From positions 1 through 8,031 of the forward strand of contig JAJDAI010000528.1 in NCBI GenBank assembly GCA_029261955.1: 8,031 bases of DNA, written 5' to 3'. Numbering within the stretch: position 1 is the stretch's first letter; every line of letters begins with the position of its first letter. A program made the position numbers and the translations under genes. Shown one piece after another: positions 1 through 6,753 of the stretch. The notes below the pieces were generated by a model that saw only the letters and a list, made by a program, of their open reading frames with translations, was not told where the DNA came from and searched no databases. This DNA comes from Deltaproteobacteria bacterium (GTDB lineage: Bacteria > Myxococcota_A > UBA796 > UBA9615).

Positions 1-625
1 CGCGCAGGTCTGCCGCCGAGCAGTCGGCGACCGCCTGGGTGCCGCCCAGGAACAGCGCCCGCCGGAAGGAGGAGGCGCCCAGATCGGCCTCGTCCAGCTG
101 CACGTCCTGGAGCACGGCGTCCTCGAAGTCGCAGCCGACCAGGCGCGCTCCGCTCAGGTCCACGCCCTTCAGGTCCGCCCCGGAGAAGTCGCAGAGCACG
201 AAGGTGGCGCCTGCCAGCTCAGCGCCCTCGAAGGTGGCGTCGCGGAAGCTGCACAGCGTGAAGCGTGCCCCGGCTGCGCTCAGCCCGGTCCAGGTCGAGC
301 CTTCCAGGTCCACGACATCCCAGGTGCTGTTCGCCGCCTTGCAGTCGGTCCAGCTGGCCTTGCGGAACTGGGACCGGGAGATGGCGGCGCCTTCGAGGCC
401 GAGGGACCCGAAGGCCGCGCCCAGCCCGCGGCTGCGCACGAGCTGCCGCCCGCTCAGGTCGCCGCTCTGCGAGCCGCTGAGCTCCAGGCCGGTCTGACGG
501 GCCCCGTCGCCGATCGCGGTCGCGCCCCCGCCGACGCCGGCGAGCTCGCGGGTCAGGGAGAGCGCCCCTCGCTCGCTGTAGAGGAAGGGGGCGTCGAGGC
601 GGATTCGGGCGAAGAGGCGGCGCAC
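1..625 (-). CDS. Pentapeptide-repeat protein (C-terminal end missing)
   Basis: The reverse strand is open from a GTG at 625-623 to the left edge of the window, giving 208 visible residues and no stop. From about residue 118 the translation shows a clear five-residue period with an aromatic or leucine centre and Ala/Gly at the preceding corner, for example GARFTLCSF, GATFVLCDFSGADL, GVDLSGARL and EADLGASSF. This is the signature of the pentapeptide-repeat family, which folds as a right-handed quadrilateral beta-helix. A degenerate version of the pattern begins near residue 45. The first 40 residues are not repetitive (basic start, then a Gly-rich stretch), and I see no signal peptide. GTG at 625 is the first start-type codon after the preceding gene's stop; its ribosome site is weak. 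The gene lies 36 bases after the alpha/beta hydrolase gene and in the same frame, so it is probably the fourth gene of the ppk1 operon. Family members include gyrase-protecting proteins and many of unknown role; no function can be assigned here. Confidence 0.85.
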   Translation of the reverse strand, partial: MRRLFARIRLDAPFLYSERGALSLTRELAGVGGGATAIGDGARQTGLELSGSQSGDLSGRQLVRSRGLGAAFGSLGLEGAAISRSQFRKASWTDCKAANSTWDVVDLEGSTWTGLSAAGARFTLCSFRDATFEGAELAGATFVLCDFSGADLKGVDLSGARLVGCDFEDAVLQDVQLDEADLGASSFRRALFLGGTQAVADCSAADLR

Positions 626-661
626 GGTGCCGCCGAGTATCGCAGGTCGATCCCCGCGCCG

Positions 662-1333
662 TCAGCCGAGGTAGGCCTCGCCGGTGATCACCGAGGCGAA
701 GCCGAGGGGGTTCTCCCAGGGCGCGAAGTGCCCCGAGTCCAGCCAGCTGAGCTTGCCCCCAGTCGTGCGTTCGAGGGTGCGGGCCACCCAGCTGGGGTAC
801 CAGGGGTCCTGCCGTCCCCAGGCCAGCCGGACCCCGCAGGCGCGGAGCCGCACGGCGGTGAAGAGCGGCGGGCGCATGCCCCAGGCGATGCGGCGCATGC
901 GATCGCCCCAGTCGGGGCCGTGGTCCGCGAAGGCTTCGAGCAGCGACGCGGTGTGCTCGGGCAGCGAGCCGCGGCTGATGAAGCGGCGGCCGGCGTGGCG
1001 TTGGTAGAAGTAGCGGTGCGCGACGGGCAGGGCCGTGGCCCGGATCGGGATCCAGTAGGCGCCGAGCGCGGTGCCGCTGAGCACGACCGCCTGGCCCGGC
1101 TGGGCGAGCATGGCGGCGGCGACCCCGCCGAGGTCGTGCCCGACGAGGATGTCGGCGTGCTCGGCCTGACTGCGCAGCTGCTCGACGCACCAGGGGAGCG
1201 ACCAGTCGGACGGGGTGCCGTCGCGGCCGAGCCCCGGCACCGGGGGTGCCGTGAGGGTCCAGCTGGGCGGCAGGGTCACACGCTCGAAGAGCCGCGGCGA
1301 GGTCGGGAGGCCGTGCAGGGCCAGCACACGCAT
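662..1333 (-). CDS. Alpha/beta hydrolase with aspartate nucleophile (GHDLGG)
   Basis: A 223-residue alpha/beta-hydrolase fold protein. Visible features in order: the oxyanion-hole HG motif right after the first strand (ALHGLP, H7-G8); the nucleophile elbow VGHDLGG, with Asp67 where most esterases have Ser; a short lid of about residues 92-160 rich in Trp, Arg and His; the acid-loop strand LAWGRQDPWYP with Asp176; and the C-terminal histidine in LDSGHFAPWENP (His202). An Asp nucleophile is typical of epoxide hydrolases and of haloalkane and fluoroacetate dehalogenases, which act through a covalent ester intermediate. The Trp that follows the nucleophile in haloalkane dehalogenases is Leu here, so the substrate is unknown. 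The protein is shorter than those families (usually near 290-320 residues) but all core elements are present. It looks cytoplasmic, with no signal peptide. The ATG lies only 7 bases after the helicase stop and lacks a good ribosome site, which suggests translational coupling. Confidence 0.82.
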   Translation of the reverse strand: MRVLALHGLPTSPRLFERVTLPPSWTLTAPPVPGLGRDGTPSDWSLPWCVEQLRSQAEHADILVGHDLGGVAAAMLAQPGQAVVLSGTALGAYWIPIRATALPVAHRYFYQRHAGRRFISRGSLPEHTASLLEAFADHGPDWGDRMRRIAWGMRPPLFTAVRLRACGVRLAWGRQDPWYPSWVARTLERTTGGKLSWLDSGHFAPWENPLGFASVITGEAYLG

Positions 1334-1340
1334 CGCAGAC

Positions 1341-3545
1341 TCAGTCCACGACCTCGACCTCGTCGCGCGAGACGGTCCGCATGATCTCGCGGAACTTCTC
1401 GGACATCTTCTCGTCTTCGGCGTAGACGCGCTTCATCTGCGAAGCCATGTCCTTGGCGCGGCGGAAGGCCGAGACCAGGTCGCCCGAGATGTCGGTGGCG
1501 CTGTCGATGAGCAGCATCAGCTCGTTGAGCGAGCGGCCCTCGTACCAGCCCACGCCGAAGGGGATCATCTCCGGCGTGAAGGTGACGTCCACCGACGTCG
1601 CCTTCTCGCACTCGCGCACGACCTCGCCGAAGCGGATCTTGCGCAGGTCCTTGGCGAGCTTGCCCTTCGCGCCGCTGGGGCGCTCCTTGATCGTGACGTT
1701 GCGCGAGAAGCTGTTGCAGAGCGCGCAGAAGGCCGCGAAGCAGAGGGCCGGCTCGAGGTTCTCGAGCATGCCGCTGAGCACGAGCTCGGTGGAGAAGATC
1801 TCTTCGATCTGCAGGTTCTTCAGGATGCCGCCGCCGGCGTTGAAGGCCCGCTCGTCGTCCAGGTAGCCGACCTTCTGGAGCAGCTCGACCTTGGCGACGA
1901 AGGCGTTGAAGACGCGGTGTTTGTCCGCCTCCTGGGCCTTGCGCATCTTGCGGTAGCGCTTCGCCCGCGAGAGCAGACGCTTGGGCGGCGAGCCGGCCTC
2001 TTCGTCGTCCGGGTCCCAGCCGTCGTCGACGAGCGACTTGCGCATGTCGACGACGCGGTGCTCGTCGTTCCGGCTGCGCTGCACGTAGCTGAAGTTGAGG
2101 AAGCTGCGCTCGATGACCTTGCGGATCTCTTCGAGCTCGCCGTTGTGGCGATCCAGCAGGTTGCAGACCGAGTTGTAGGAGAGGTTGAACGCCGAGGTGA
2201 CGCGCTCGTGCTTTCCGCTCAGGTACTGCTCGATGTGCTCCTGGTCGAGCTCGAAGTCCTCGAACTCCTCGCGGATGACGACGTAGCCGACGTCGTCGAT
2301 TCCACGGCGGCCCGCGCGCCCGGCCTTCTGCATGAACTGGCGCACGGTCAGCGGAATGACGCCACGCCCATCGAACTTGCGCAGCGCCTGGAAGATGACC
2401 GCCCGGGCCGGCATGTTGATGCCGAGCGCGAAGGTCGAGGTGCAGTACAGGACCTTGATCAGGCGGCGCTCGTACAGCCCCTCGACGAAGGCCTTGAGGC
2501 CGACGTGCAGGCCCGCGTGGTGAAACGCGATGCCCTTGAGGTACATGTTCTCCTGCTCGGTCGTCATCACCTTGATGAACTCTTCGTCGAACTTGTCGAC
2601 CTCGACCTTGATGAGCGCGGACTCCTCGGGCGTCGTGAAGCCCTCGTCCGGGCTCTTGCGCGCCAGCTCCCGAGCGAACTGCTCGGTCATCTTTCGCGAA
2701 AACGCGAAGTAGAGCATCGGCTGGAAGTCGCGCCCGAGCATCTCGACGAGCTCGAAGTGCTTCGTCTCGCGGGAGCCGGGCAGCCGCAGCCGTCCGCGCG
2801 AGCGGGGCCGACGACCGGTCGTCTTGCGCTTCTCGCGGGCCTGTTCCTTGCTGGCGCGGGTCGCCATCGTCGTCCAGCGCTTGTGCAGGCTCTGGTAGCG
2901 GGCGTAGTCGCAGATGCCGGCGTCGCGGTTGGCCAGGTAGATGCTGAGCGGGACGTGGCGCGTGTCCTCGATGACGACGTGCACGTCTTCGTCGCGCACG
3001 AAGCTCAGCCAGTCGGCGAACTCCTGGATGTTGGCCAGGGTCGCGGAGAGGCCGAGGATCTTGACCCGCTCGGGCAGGTAGATCAGGACCTCTTCCCAGA
3101 CCGTGCCGCGCTCGGGGTCGTCGAGGAAGTGGATCTCGTCGACGATCACGTAGGCGAGGTGCGGAAGCTCCTCGCCCTGGAGCAGCATGTTCCGCAGGAT
3201 CTCGGTGGTCATGATCCGCAACGGCGCGTCGCGGTTGATGACCAGGTCGCCGGTGATCAGGCCCACCGCTTCCGTGCCGTAGAGGCGCGTGTAGTCGCGG
3301 TACTTCTGATTGCTCAGCGCCTTGATGGGGGCCGTGTAGATGACCTCCTTGCCCTCTTTGAGGGCCTTCTCGACGATGTAGTCCGCGATGATCGTCTTGC
3401 CCGTGCCCGTGGGGGCAGAGACGAGGACGCTGCGGTCATCGTTGATGGCTTGAATCGCGTCGACCTGGAACGGGTCCAGGTTCAGCCCGCGATATTCCAT
3501 CGCTGGCAGGTCGACGGGGGGGGCTTGTTCGGGGTCTTCCAGCAC
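1341..3545 (-). CDS. Ski2/Mtr4-like DExH-box RNA helicase
   Basis: A 734-residue superfamily 2 helicase of the Ski2-like group. Motifs in order: Q-like FQ at 26-27; Walker A APTGTGKT (44-51); motif Ia TAPIKALSNQ (71-80); motif II DEIH (136-139); motif III SAT (167-169); motif IV near LYFAFSRK (278-285); the GIAFHHAGL block (338-346); motif V TSTFALGINMPA (369-380); motif VI QKAGRAGRRGID (406-417). The DEIH box, the HHAGL block and QKAGRAGR are diagnostic of Ski2/Mtr4/HelY enzymes, which unwind or thread RNA 3' to 5' for decay. The C-terminal part (about 595-734) resembles the DSHCT helical domain. The protein is shorter than eukaryotic Mtr4/Ski2, and no long arch/KOW insertion is evident. An Arg/Lys-rich segment (222-259) lies between the RecA domains. 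The GTG start at 3545 is preceded by a GTAGG ribosome-like site; an ATG at 3500 is possible but has none. It follows ppk1 by 38 bases. The RNA-decay role is inferred from the family. Confidence 0.93.
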   Translation of the reverse strand: MLEDPEQAPPVDLPAMEYRGLNLDPFQVDAIQAINDDRSVLVSAPTGTGKTIIADYIVEKALKEGKEVIYTAPIKALSNQKYRDYTRLYGTEAVGLITGDLVINRDAPLRIMTTEILRNMLLQGEELPHLAYVIVDEIHFLDDPERGTVWEEVLIYLPERVKILGLSATLANIQEFADWLSFVRDEDVHVVIEDTRHVPLSIYLANRDAGICDYARYQSLHKRWTTMATRASKEQAREKRKTTGRRPRSRGRLRLPGSRETKHFELVEMLGRDFQPMLYFAFSRKMTEQFARELARKSPDEGFTTPEESALIKVEVDKFDEEFIKVMTTEQENMYLKGIAFHHAGLHVGLKAFVEGLYERRLIKVLYCTSTFALGINMPARAVIFQALRKFDGRGVIPLTVRQFMQKAGRAGRRGIDDVGYVVIREEFEDFELDQEHIEQYLSGKHERVTSAFNLSYNSVCNLLDRHNGELEEIRKVIERSFLNFSYVQRSRNDEHRVVDMRKSLVDDGWDPDDEEAGSPPKRLLSRAKRYRKMRKAQEADKHRVFNAFVAKVELLQKVGYLDDERAFNAGGGILKNLQIEEIFSTELVLSGMLENLEPALCFAAFCALCNSFSRNVTIKERPSGAKGKLAKDLRKIRFGEVVRECEKATSVDVTFTPEMIPFGVGWYEGRSLNELMLLIDSATDISGDLVSAFRRAKDMASQMKRVYAEDEKMSEKFREIMRTVSRDEVEVVD

Positions 3546-3583
3546 GCTCGCCTACCTACACGCCCGAGCCGCAACCCACAAGC

Positions 3584-5695
3584 TCAGCTGGCCGGAGCAA
3601 GCTTCGCCAGCAGGCGCTGCTGGGTCACGAAGGGCCGCGTGGATCCCGGCGTGCAGCGCGCCCAGGAGCCATCGGATTGCTGCTCCCAGGCCTGGACGTT
3701 GTCCTGCGTGTACCAGTCCAGCGCCTCCTTGATGACGCGCTTGCTCAGGGCGGGGTTCTCCACCGGGAAGGCCACCTCGACGCGGCGGTAGAAGTTGCGC
3801 GGCATCCAGTCGGCCGAAGCCAGGTAGACGGGGTTCTGGCCGCCGCCGTGGAAGAGGAAGACCCGGCTGTGCTCGAGGAAGCGGCCGACGATGCTGCGCA
3901 CGCGGATGTTCTCGGACACCCCCGGTACGCCCGACCGCAGGCAGCAGACGCCGCGCACGATGAGGTCGATCTGCACGCCCGCGCGCGAGGCCTTGTAGAG
4001 GGCCTTGATCACCTTGCGGTCCGCCAGGCTGTTCATGCGCGCCAGGATCCGGGCGGGCTTGCCGGCCCGCGCCGCGTCGGCCTCCTGGTCGATGAGCTTC
4101 ACCAGGGTCGGCTGCAGGGTGAAGGGCGACTGGAGCAGCTTCTCCAGGGGCTTGGCCTTGCCGACACCCGTCAGCTGCATGAAGACCTCGTGCACGTCCC
4201 GGCCGATGCTGGGGTCCGAGGTCATGAAGCTGAAGTCGGTGTAGAGCCGCGCGTTTCGGGTGTGGTAGTTGCCCGTGCCGAGGTGCATGTAGCGGCGCAG
4301 TCCATCCTCTTCGCGCCGCACGACGAGCAGCAGCTTCGCGTGGGCCTTGAAGCCGAGCACGCCGTAGACCACGTTCACGCCGACCTCCTGGAGGCGCGTG
4401 GCGAGGGTGATGTTGGCGGCCTCGTCGAAGCGGGCGCGCAGCTCGACGACGACGGTGACTTCCTTGCCGGCGGCGGCCGCGGCGACCAGCGCGTCGATGA
4501 TGGGGGACCGCGAGCCGGTGCGGTACAGCGTCATCTTGATGGCGAGGACCCGCGGATCGTCGGCCGCCTGCTGGAGCAGATCCACGACGGGCGCGAAGGT
4601 CTCGTAGGGGTGGTGCAGCAGCACGTCCCGCTCGCGCAGCGTCTCGAAGAGGTCGTGCTGGTCGATGAGCGGGTTGCCCGGGGCGAAGAGCGCGTAGCGC
4701 AGGTCGGGTCGGTCGACCTCGTCGCACAGGGCCATGAGGCGGTGCAGGTTGACGGGGCCGTTGACGCGGAAGAGGTCCGCGGGGTCCAGGCCCTCCTGGG
4801 AGAGCAGGAAGTGGTAGGTCTCGTCCGAGGACGTGTCGGCCACCTCCAGGCGCACCGCGTCGCCGTAGCGGCGGCTCGGCAGCTCGCCCTTGAGGGCGGC
4901 CATCAGGTCGATCGACTCCTCCTCGTCCACCCAGAGGTCCGAGTTCCGGGTGATGCGGAACTGGTTGCAGCCGCTCACCGTGATGCCCGGGAACAGGTCG
5001 GTGATGTTGGCGTGGATGAGGGACGAGAGCATCACGAAGTTGTCGGGCCCGCCGGCGATGTCCGCCGGCATCCGGATGATGCGGGGCAGGGCGCGCGGGA
5101 CCTGGACGATCGCGACGCTCGCCTCGCGACCGAAGGCGTCGGTGCCGTCGAGCCCGATGATGAAGTTGAGGCTCTTGTTGAGGATCGACGGGAACGGGTG
5201 CCCGGGATCCAGGGCGACCGGCGAGAGCACGGGGAGGATCTCGTCCGTGAAGTAGGTCGCCGCCCAGTTCGTCTGCGCGGCGGTCCAGACGGTGCGCCGC
5301 ACGAGGCGGATGTTCTCGGCCTCGAGGGCCGGTAGCAGCTCGTCGTTGAGGATCTCGTACTGCTGCGCGACCAGCTGGTGGGCGGAGGCGGAGACGCGAT
5401 CGAGGACCTCGCGGGGGCTCAGGCCATCGGCCTCGAGGCGCGGCAGGTCGGCGACCACCAGCTGCTTGACCCCCGCGTATCGGACCTCGAAGAACTCATC
5501 GAGGTTGCTCGAGCAGATGGTCAGGAAGCGCAGCCGCTCCAGCAGCGGCGTGGCCGGATCCTGGGCCTGGGCCAAGACGCGCCGGTTGAAGTCCAGCAGC
5601 GTGAGTTCGCGGTTCAGGTAGAACTCGGGCGAGTCGAGATCGACCTTGGCGGTCTTCGTGGTCTTCGTGGTCTTCGGCTCTTGGGAGGTCTGCAT
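3584..5695 (-). CDS. ppk1: Polyphosphate kinase 1 (PPK1)
   Basis: Reversibly transfers the gamma-phosphate of ATP to inorganic polyphosphate, for phosphate and energy storage and stress adaptation. The 703-residue length is normal for PPK1. The N-terminal domain begins with YLNRELTLLDFNRRVL (26-41) and includes the block CSSNLDEFFEVR (61-72). The head domain follows, then the two phospholipase-D-like catalytic domains starting at HHPYETFAPV (361-370). Key residues are conserved: His452 in AHAKLLLV matches the autophosphorylated His435 of E. coli PPK, His471 in MHLGTGN matches His454, and Arg392 (LYRTG) and Arg422 (ARFDE) match Arg375 and Arg405. The C-terminal YRRVEVAFPV segment is intact. 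The ATG at 5695 has only a weak AGG upstream. The first residues contain a KTT repeat encoded by a 9-bp DNA repeat and are probably a disordered tail. It is the first gene of the minus-strand operon and is transcribed away from the carbon-nitrogen hydrolase gene. Confidence 0.98.
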   Translation of the reverse strand: MQTSQEPKTTKTTKTAKVDLDSPEFYLNRELTLLDFNRRVLAQAQDPATPLLERLRFLTICSSNLDEFFEVRYAGVKQLVVADLPRLEADGLSPREVLDRVSASAHQLVAQQYEILNDELLPALEAENIRLVRRTVWTAAQTNWAATYFTDEILPVLSPVALDPGHPFPSILNKSLNFIIGLDGTDAFGREASVAIVQVPRALPRIIRMPADIAGGPDNFVMLSSLIHANITDLFPGITVSGCNQFRITRNSDLWVDEEESIDLMAALKGELPSRRYGDAVRLEVADTSSDETYHFLLSQEGLDPADLFRVNGPVNLHRLMALCDEVDRPDLRYALFAPGNPLIDQHDLFETLRERDVLLHHPYETFAPVVDLLQQAADDPRVLAIKMTLYRTGSRSPIIDALVAAAAAGKEVTVVVELRARFDEAANITLATRLQEVGVNVVYGVLGFKAHAKLLLVVRREEDGLRRYMHLGTGNYHTRNARLYTDFSFMTSDPSIGRDVHEVFMQLTGVGKAKPLEKLLQSPFTLQPTLVKLIDQEADAARAGKPARILARMNSLADRKVIKALYKASRAGVQIDLIVRGVCCLRSGVPGVSENIRVRSIVGRFLEHSRVFLFHGGGQNPVYLASADWMPRNFYRRVEVAFPVENPALSKRVIKEALDWYTQDNVQAWEQQSDGSWARCTPGSTRPFVTQQRLLAKLAPAS
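5651..5676. repeat. 9-bp tandem repeat in the 5' end of ppk1
   Basis: The unit GGTCTTCGT occurs twice in full and once nearly complete in a row. On the minus strand it encodes the KTTKTTKTAK tail of PPK1. Because the unit is a multiple of three, gain or loss of a copy would keep the frame. One further copy, GGTCTTCGTGG, lies at 5766-5776 outside the gene and in the same orientation on the plus strand. Confidence 0.8.
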
Positions 5696-5793
5696 TTGAG
5701 GCCTGATTTTGGAGGGCCTGGGATCCTAGCGGGGATCCCGTCGGTCACCTACCCGTCTTCCGGATGGTCTTCGTGGGGCAGACTGGGGACGCA
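5696..5793. promoter_or_regulatory. Divergent intergenic region between ppk1 and the C-N hydrolase gene
   Basis: This 98-base stretch must hold the promoters of the ppk1 operon (leftward) and the carbon-nitrogen hydrolase (rightward), unless either is read from further away. It contains two GGATCC copies (5721-5726 and 5733-5738) that can pair as a 6-bp hairpin with a 6-base loop, or act as a dyad operator. On the minus strand TAGGAT (5728-5723) resembles a -10 box placed about 28 bases before the ppk1 ATG, but I find no convincing -35 partner. No strong sigma-70 promoter can be read by eye, so the promoter assignment rests on gene layout. Confidence 0.35.
5785..5789 (+). promoter_or_regulatory. 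Ribosome binding site deciding the C-N hydrolase start
   Basis: GGGGA sits 4 bases before the ATG at 5794, while the in-frame ATG at 5764 has no comparable site. The conserved first beta-strand of the family (IAIATSAFS) begins right after the 5794 start, so the downstream ATG is preferred. Confidence 0.6.
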
Positions 5794-6714
5794 ATGACGA
5801 TCGCGATCGCAACCTCTGCTTTTTCTGTGCAACCCGACATCGGGCGCAACCTGCGGGCCGTGCTCCGCCACCTCCGACAGGCGGCGGACCGCGGGGCGGA
5901 CGTCGTGCACTTCCCCGAGTGCGCGCTCTCGGGATACGCCGGCGTGGACTTCCCGTCCTACGACGGCTTCGACTGGGCGCTGCTGCGGCGGAGCACCGAG
6001 GCGGTGCAGGAGGAGGCTCGCGCGCGCGGCATCTGGGTCGTGCTGGGCAGCTCGCACCCGCTGTCCGCGGGGCACAAGCCGCACAACAGCGTCTACGTCA
6101 TCGACTCCGAGGGCGAGCTGCGGGACCGCTACGACAAGCTCTTCTGCGCGGGTCCAGCCTCGGCGGATGCGGGCGACCTGGCCCACTACAGCTCGGGTTC
6201 GAGCTTCTGTCTGTTCGAGATCGCCGGGGTGCGCTGCGGCGTCCTGATCTGCCACGACTACCGCTACCCGGAGCTCTACCGGCAGCACAAGCGCCAGGGC
6301 GTGCAGGTGATGTTCCACAGCTACCACGCCGGGAACGTGGGGCCGGAGCGCTGGGCGGCGATGCACGCGGCGACGGGGCCCGAAAACCACCGCTTTCACG
6401 GGGGCGCGGGCACGCTGCCGGGGATCACGATGCCGGCGACGATGGTGTCGATGGCGGCCAACAACTACGTGTGGATCAGCGCGAGCAACACCTCGGCGCC
6501 GCAGAGCTGCTGGCCGAGCCTCGTCGTGCGGCCCGACGGCGTCATCACGGGGCGGCTGCGGCGGAACCGGCCGGGGCTGCTGGTGACCGAGGTGGACCCG
6601 AGCGTGCAGCTCTACGACTCGACGGTCGCCTGGCGGGACCGGTCCATCGACGGGGTCTTTCACAGCGGCGAGCTGGTGGACGATCCGCGCTCCCGGGATC
6701 GGCGCGGGCTCTAG
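5794..6714 (+). CDS. Carbon-nitrogen hydrolase (nitrilase superfamily)
   Basis: A 306-residue cytoplasmic enzyme of the nitrilase/amidase superfamily, which hydrolyses non-peptide C-N bonds through a Glu-Lys-Cys triad. All three residues are visible: Glu42 in VHFPECALSGYA, Lys115 in RYDKLFCAG, and the nucleophile Cys153 in GVLICHDYRYPELYR. The last motif resembles the C-Y-D-x-R-F-P-E-L-x-R form found in Nit/omega-amidase and related branches. Two features are unusual. After the cysteine strand there is a polar FHSYHAGN segment (174-181) and an extra Gly/His-rich loop of about residues 191-216. The usual RAxEN motif is replaced by MAANN. The substrate is therefore not predictable; amidase or carbamoylase activity is possible. 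Start at 5794 is chosen for its ribosome site; an ATG at 5764 would add 10 residues. It is a single-gene unit, divergent from ppk1 and convergent with the sigma factor. Confidence 0.92.
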   Translation: MTIAIATSAFSVQPDIGRNLRAVLRHLRQAADRGADVVHFPECALSGYAGVDFPSYDGFDWALLRRSTEAVQEEARARGIWVVLGSSHPLSAGHKPHNSVYVIDSEGELRDRYDKLFCAGPASADAGDLAHYSSGSSFCLFEIAGVRCGVLICHDYRYPELYRQHKRQGVQVMFHSYHAGNVGPERWAAMHAATGPENHRFHGGAGTLPGITMPATMVSMAANNYVWISASNTSAPQSCWPSLVVRPDGVITGRLRRNRPGLLVTEVDPSVQLYDSTVAWRDRSIDGVFHSGELVDDPRSRDRRGL

Positions 6715-6753
6715 CTCAGCGTCCAGCTCAGCCGATCATCTCGACGCTGAGCT
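6713..6753. terminator. 11-bp inverted repeat at the convergent gene junction
   Basis: AGCTCAGCGTC (6713-6723) and GACGCTGAGCT (6743-6753) are perfect inverted copies with a 19-base loop. A second AGCTCAGC at 6725-6732 can compete for the right arm as an 8-bp stem with a 13-base loop. The structure covers the hydrolase stop codon and the last codons of the sigma factor gene, where a bidirectional terminator would be expected. No run of T follows in either direction, so it is not a classic intrinsic terminator; it could be Rho-assisted or simply protect 3' ends. Confidence 0.4.

Noticed and set aside
1..625. Tandem DNA repeat or CRISPR-like array suggested by recurring CAGGTC/GAAGTCGCAG words
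   Set aside because: The words follow a 15-base codon period that encodes protein pentapeptide repeats; there are no identical repeats with unique spacers.
219..1190. 323-codon minus-strand frame across the hydrolase and pentapeptide genes
   Set aside because: Its composition is Arg/Ala/Pro-rich, and the two real proteins in the other frame carry clear family motifs.
1215..3791. 858-codon open frame on the plus strand opposite the helicase gene
   Set aside because: It is antisense to a helicase with all motifs intact, and its translation is Leu/Val/Asp/Arg/Glu-rich with no recognisable domain. Long antisense frames are expected in GC-rich genes with strong third-position bias.
3552..4727. 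391-codon minus-strand frame inside ppk1
   Set aside because: It is an out-of-frame Arg/Ala/Pro-rich shadow of the catalytic half of PPK1.
3677..5335. 552-codon open frame on the plus strand opposite ppk1
   Set aside because: It has the same biased composition with no domain and lies wholly antisense to a fully conserved PPK1.
5764..5793. Upstream ATG at 5764 as the true start of the C-N hydrolase
   Set aside because: It has no ribosome site, and the added 10 residues precede the conserved first strand; the ATG at 5794 has GGGGA at suitable spacing.
5749..6663. 304-codon minus-strand frame opposite the C-N hydrolase gene
   Set aside because: It is antisense to a gene with an intact catalytic triad and its translation has no recognisable family features.
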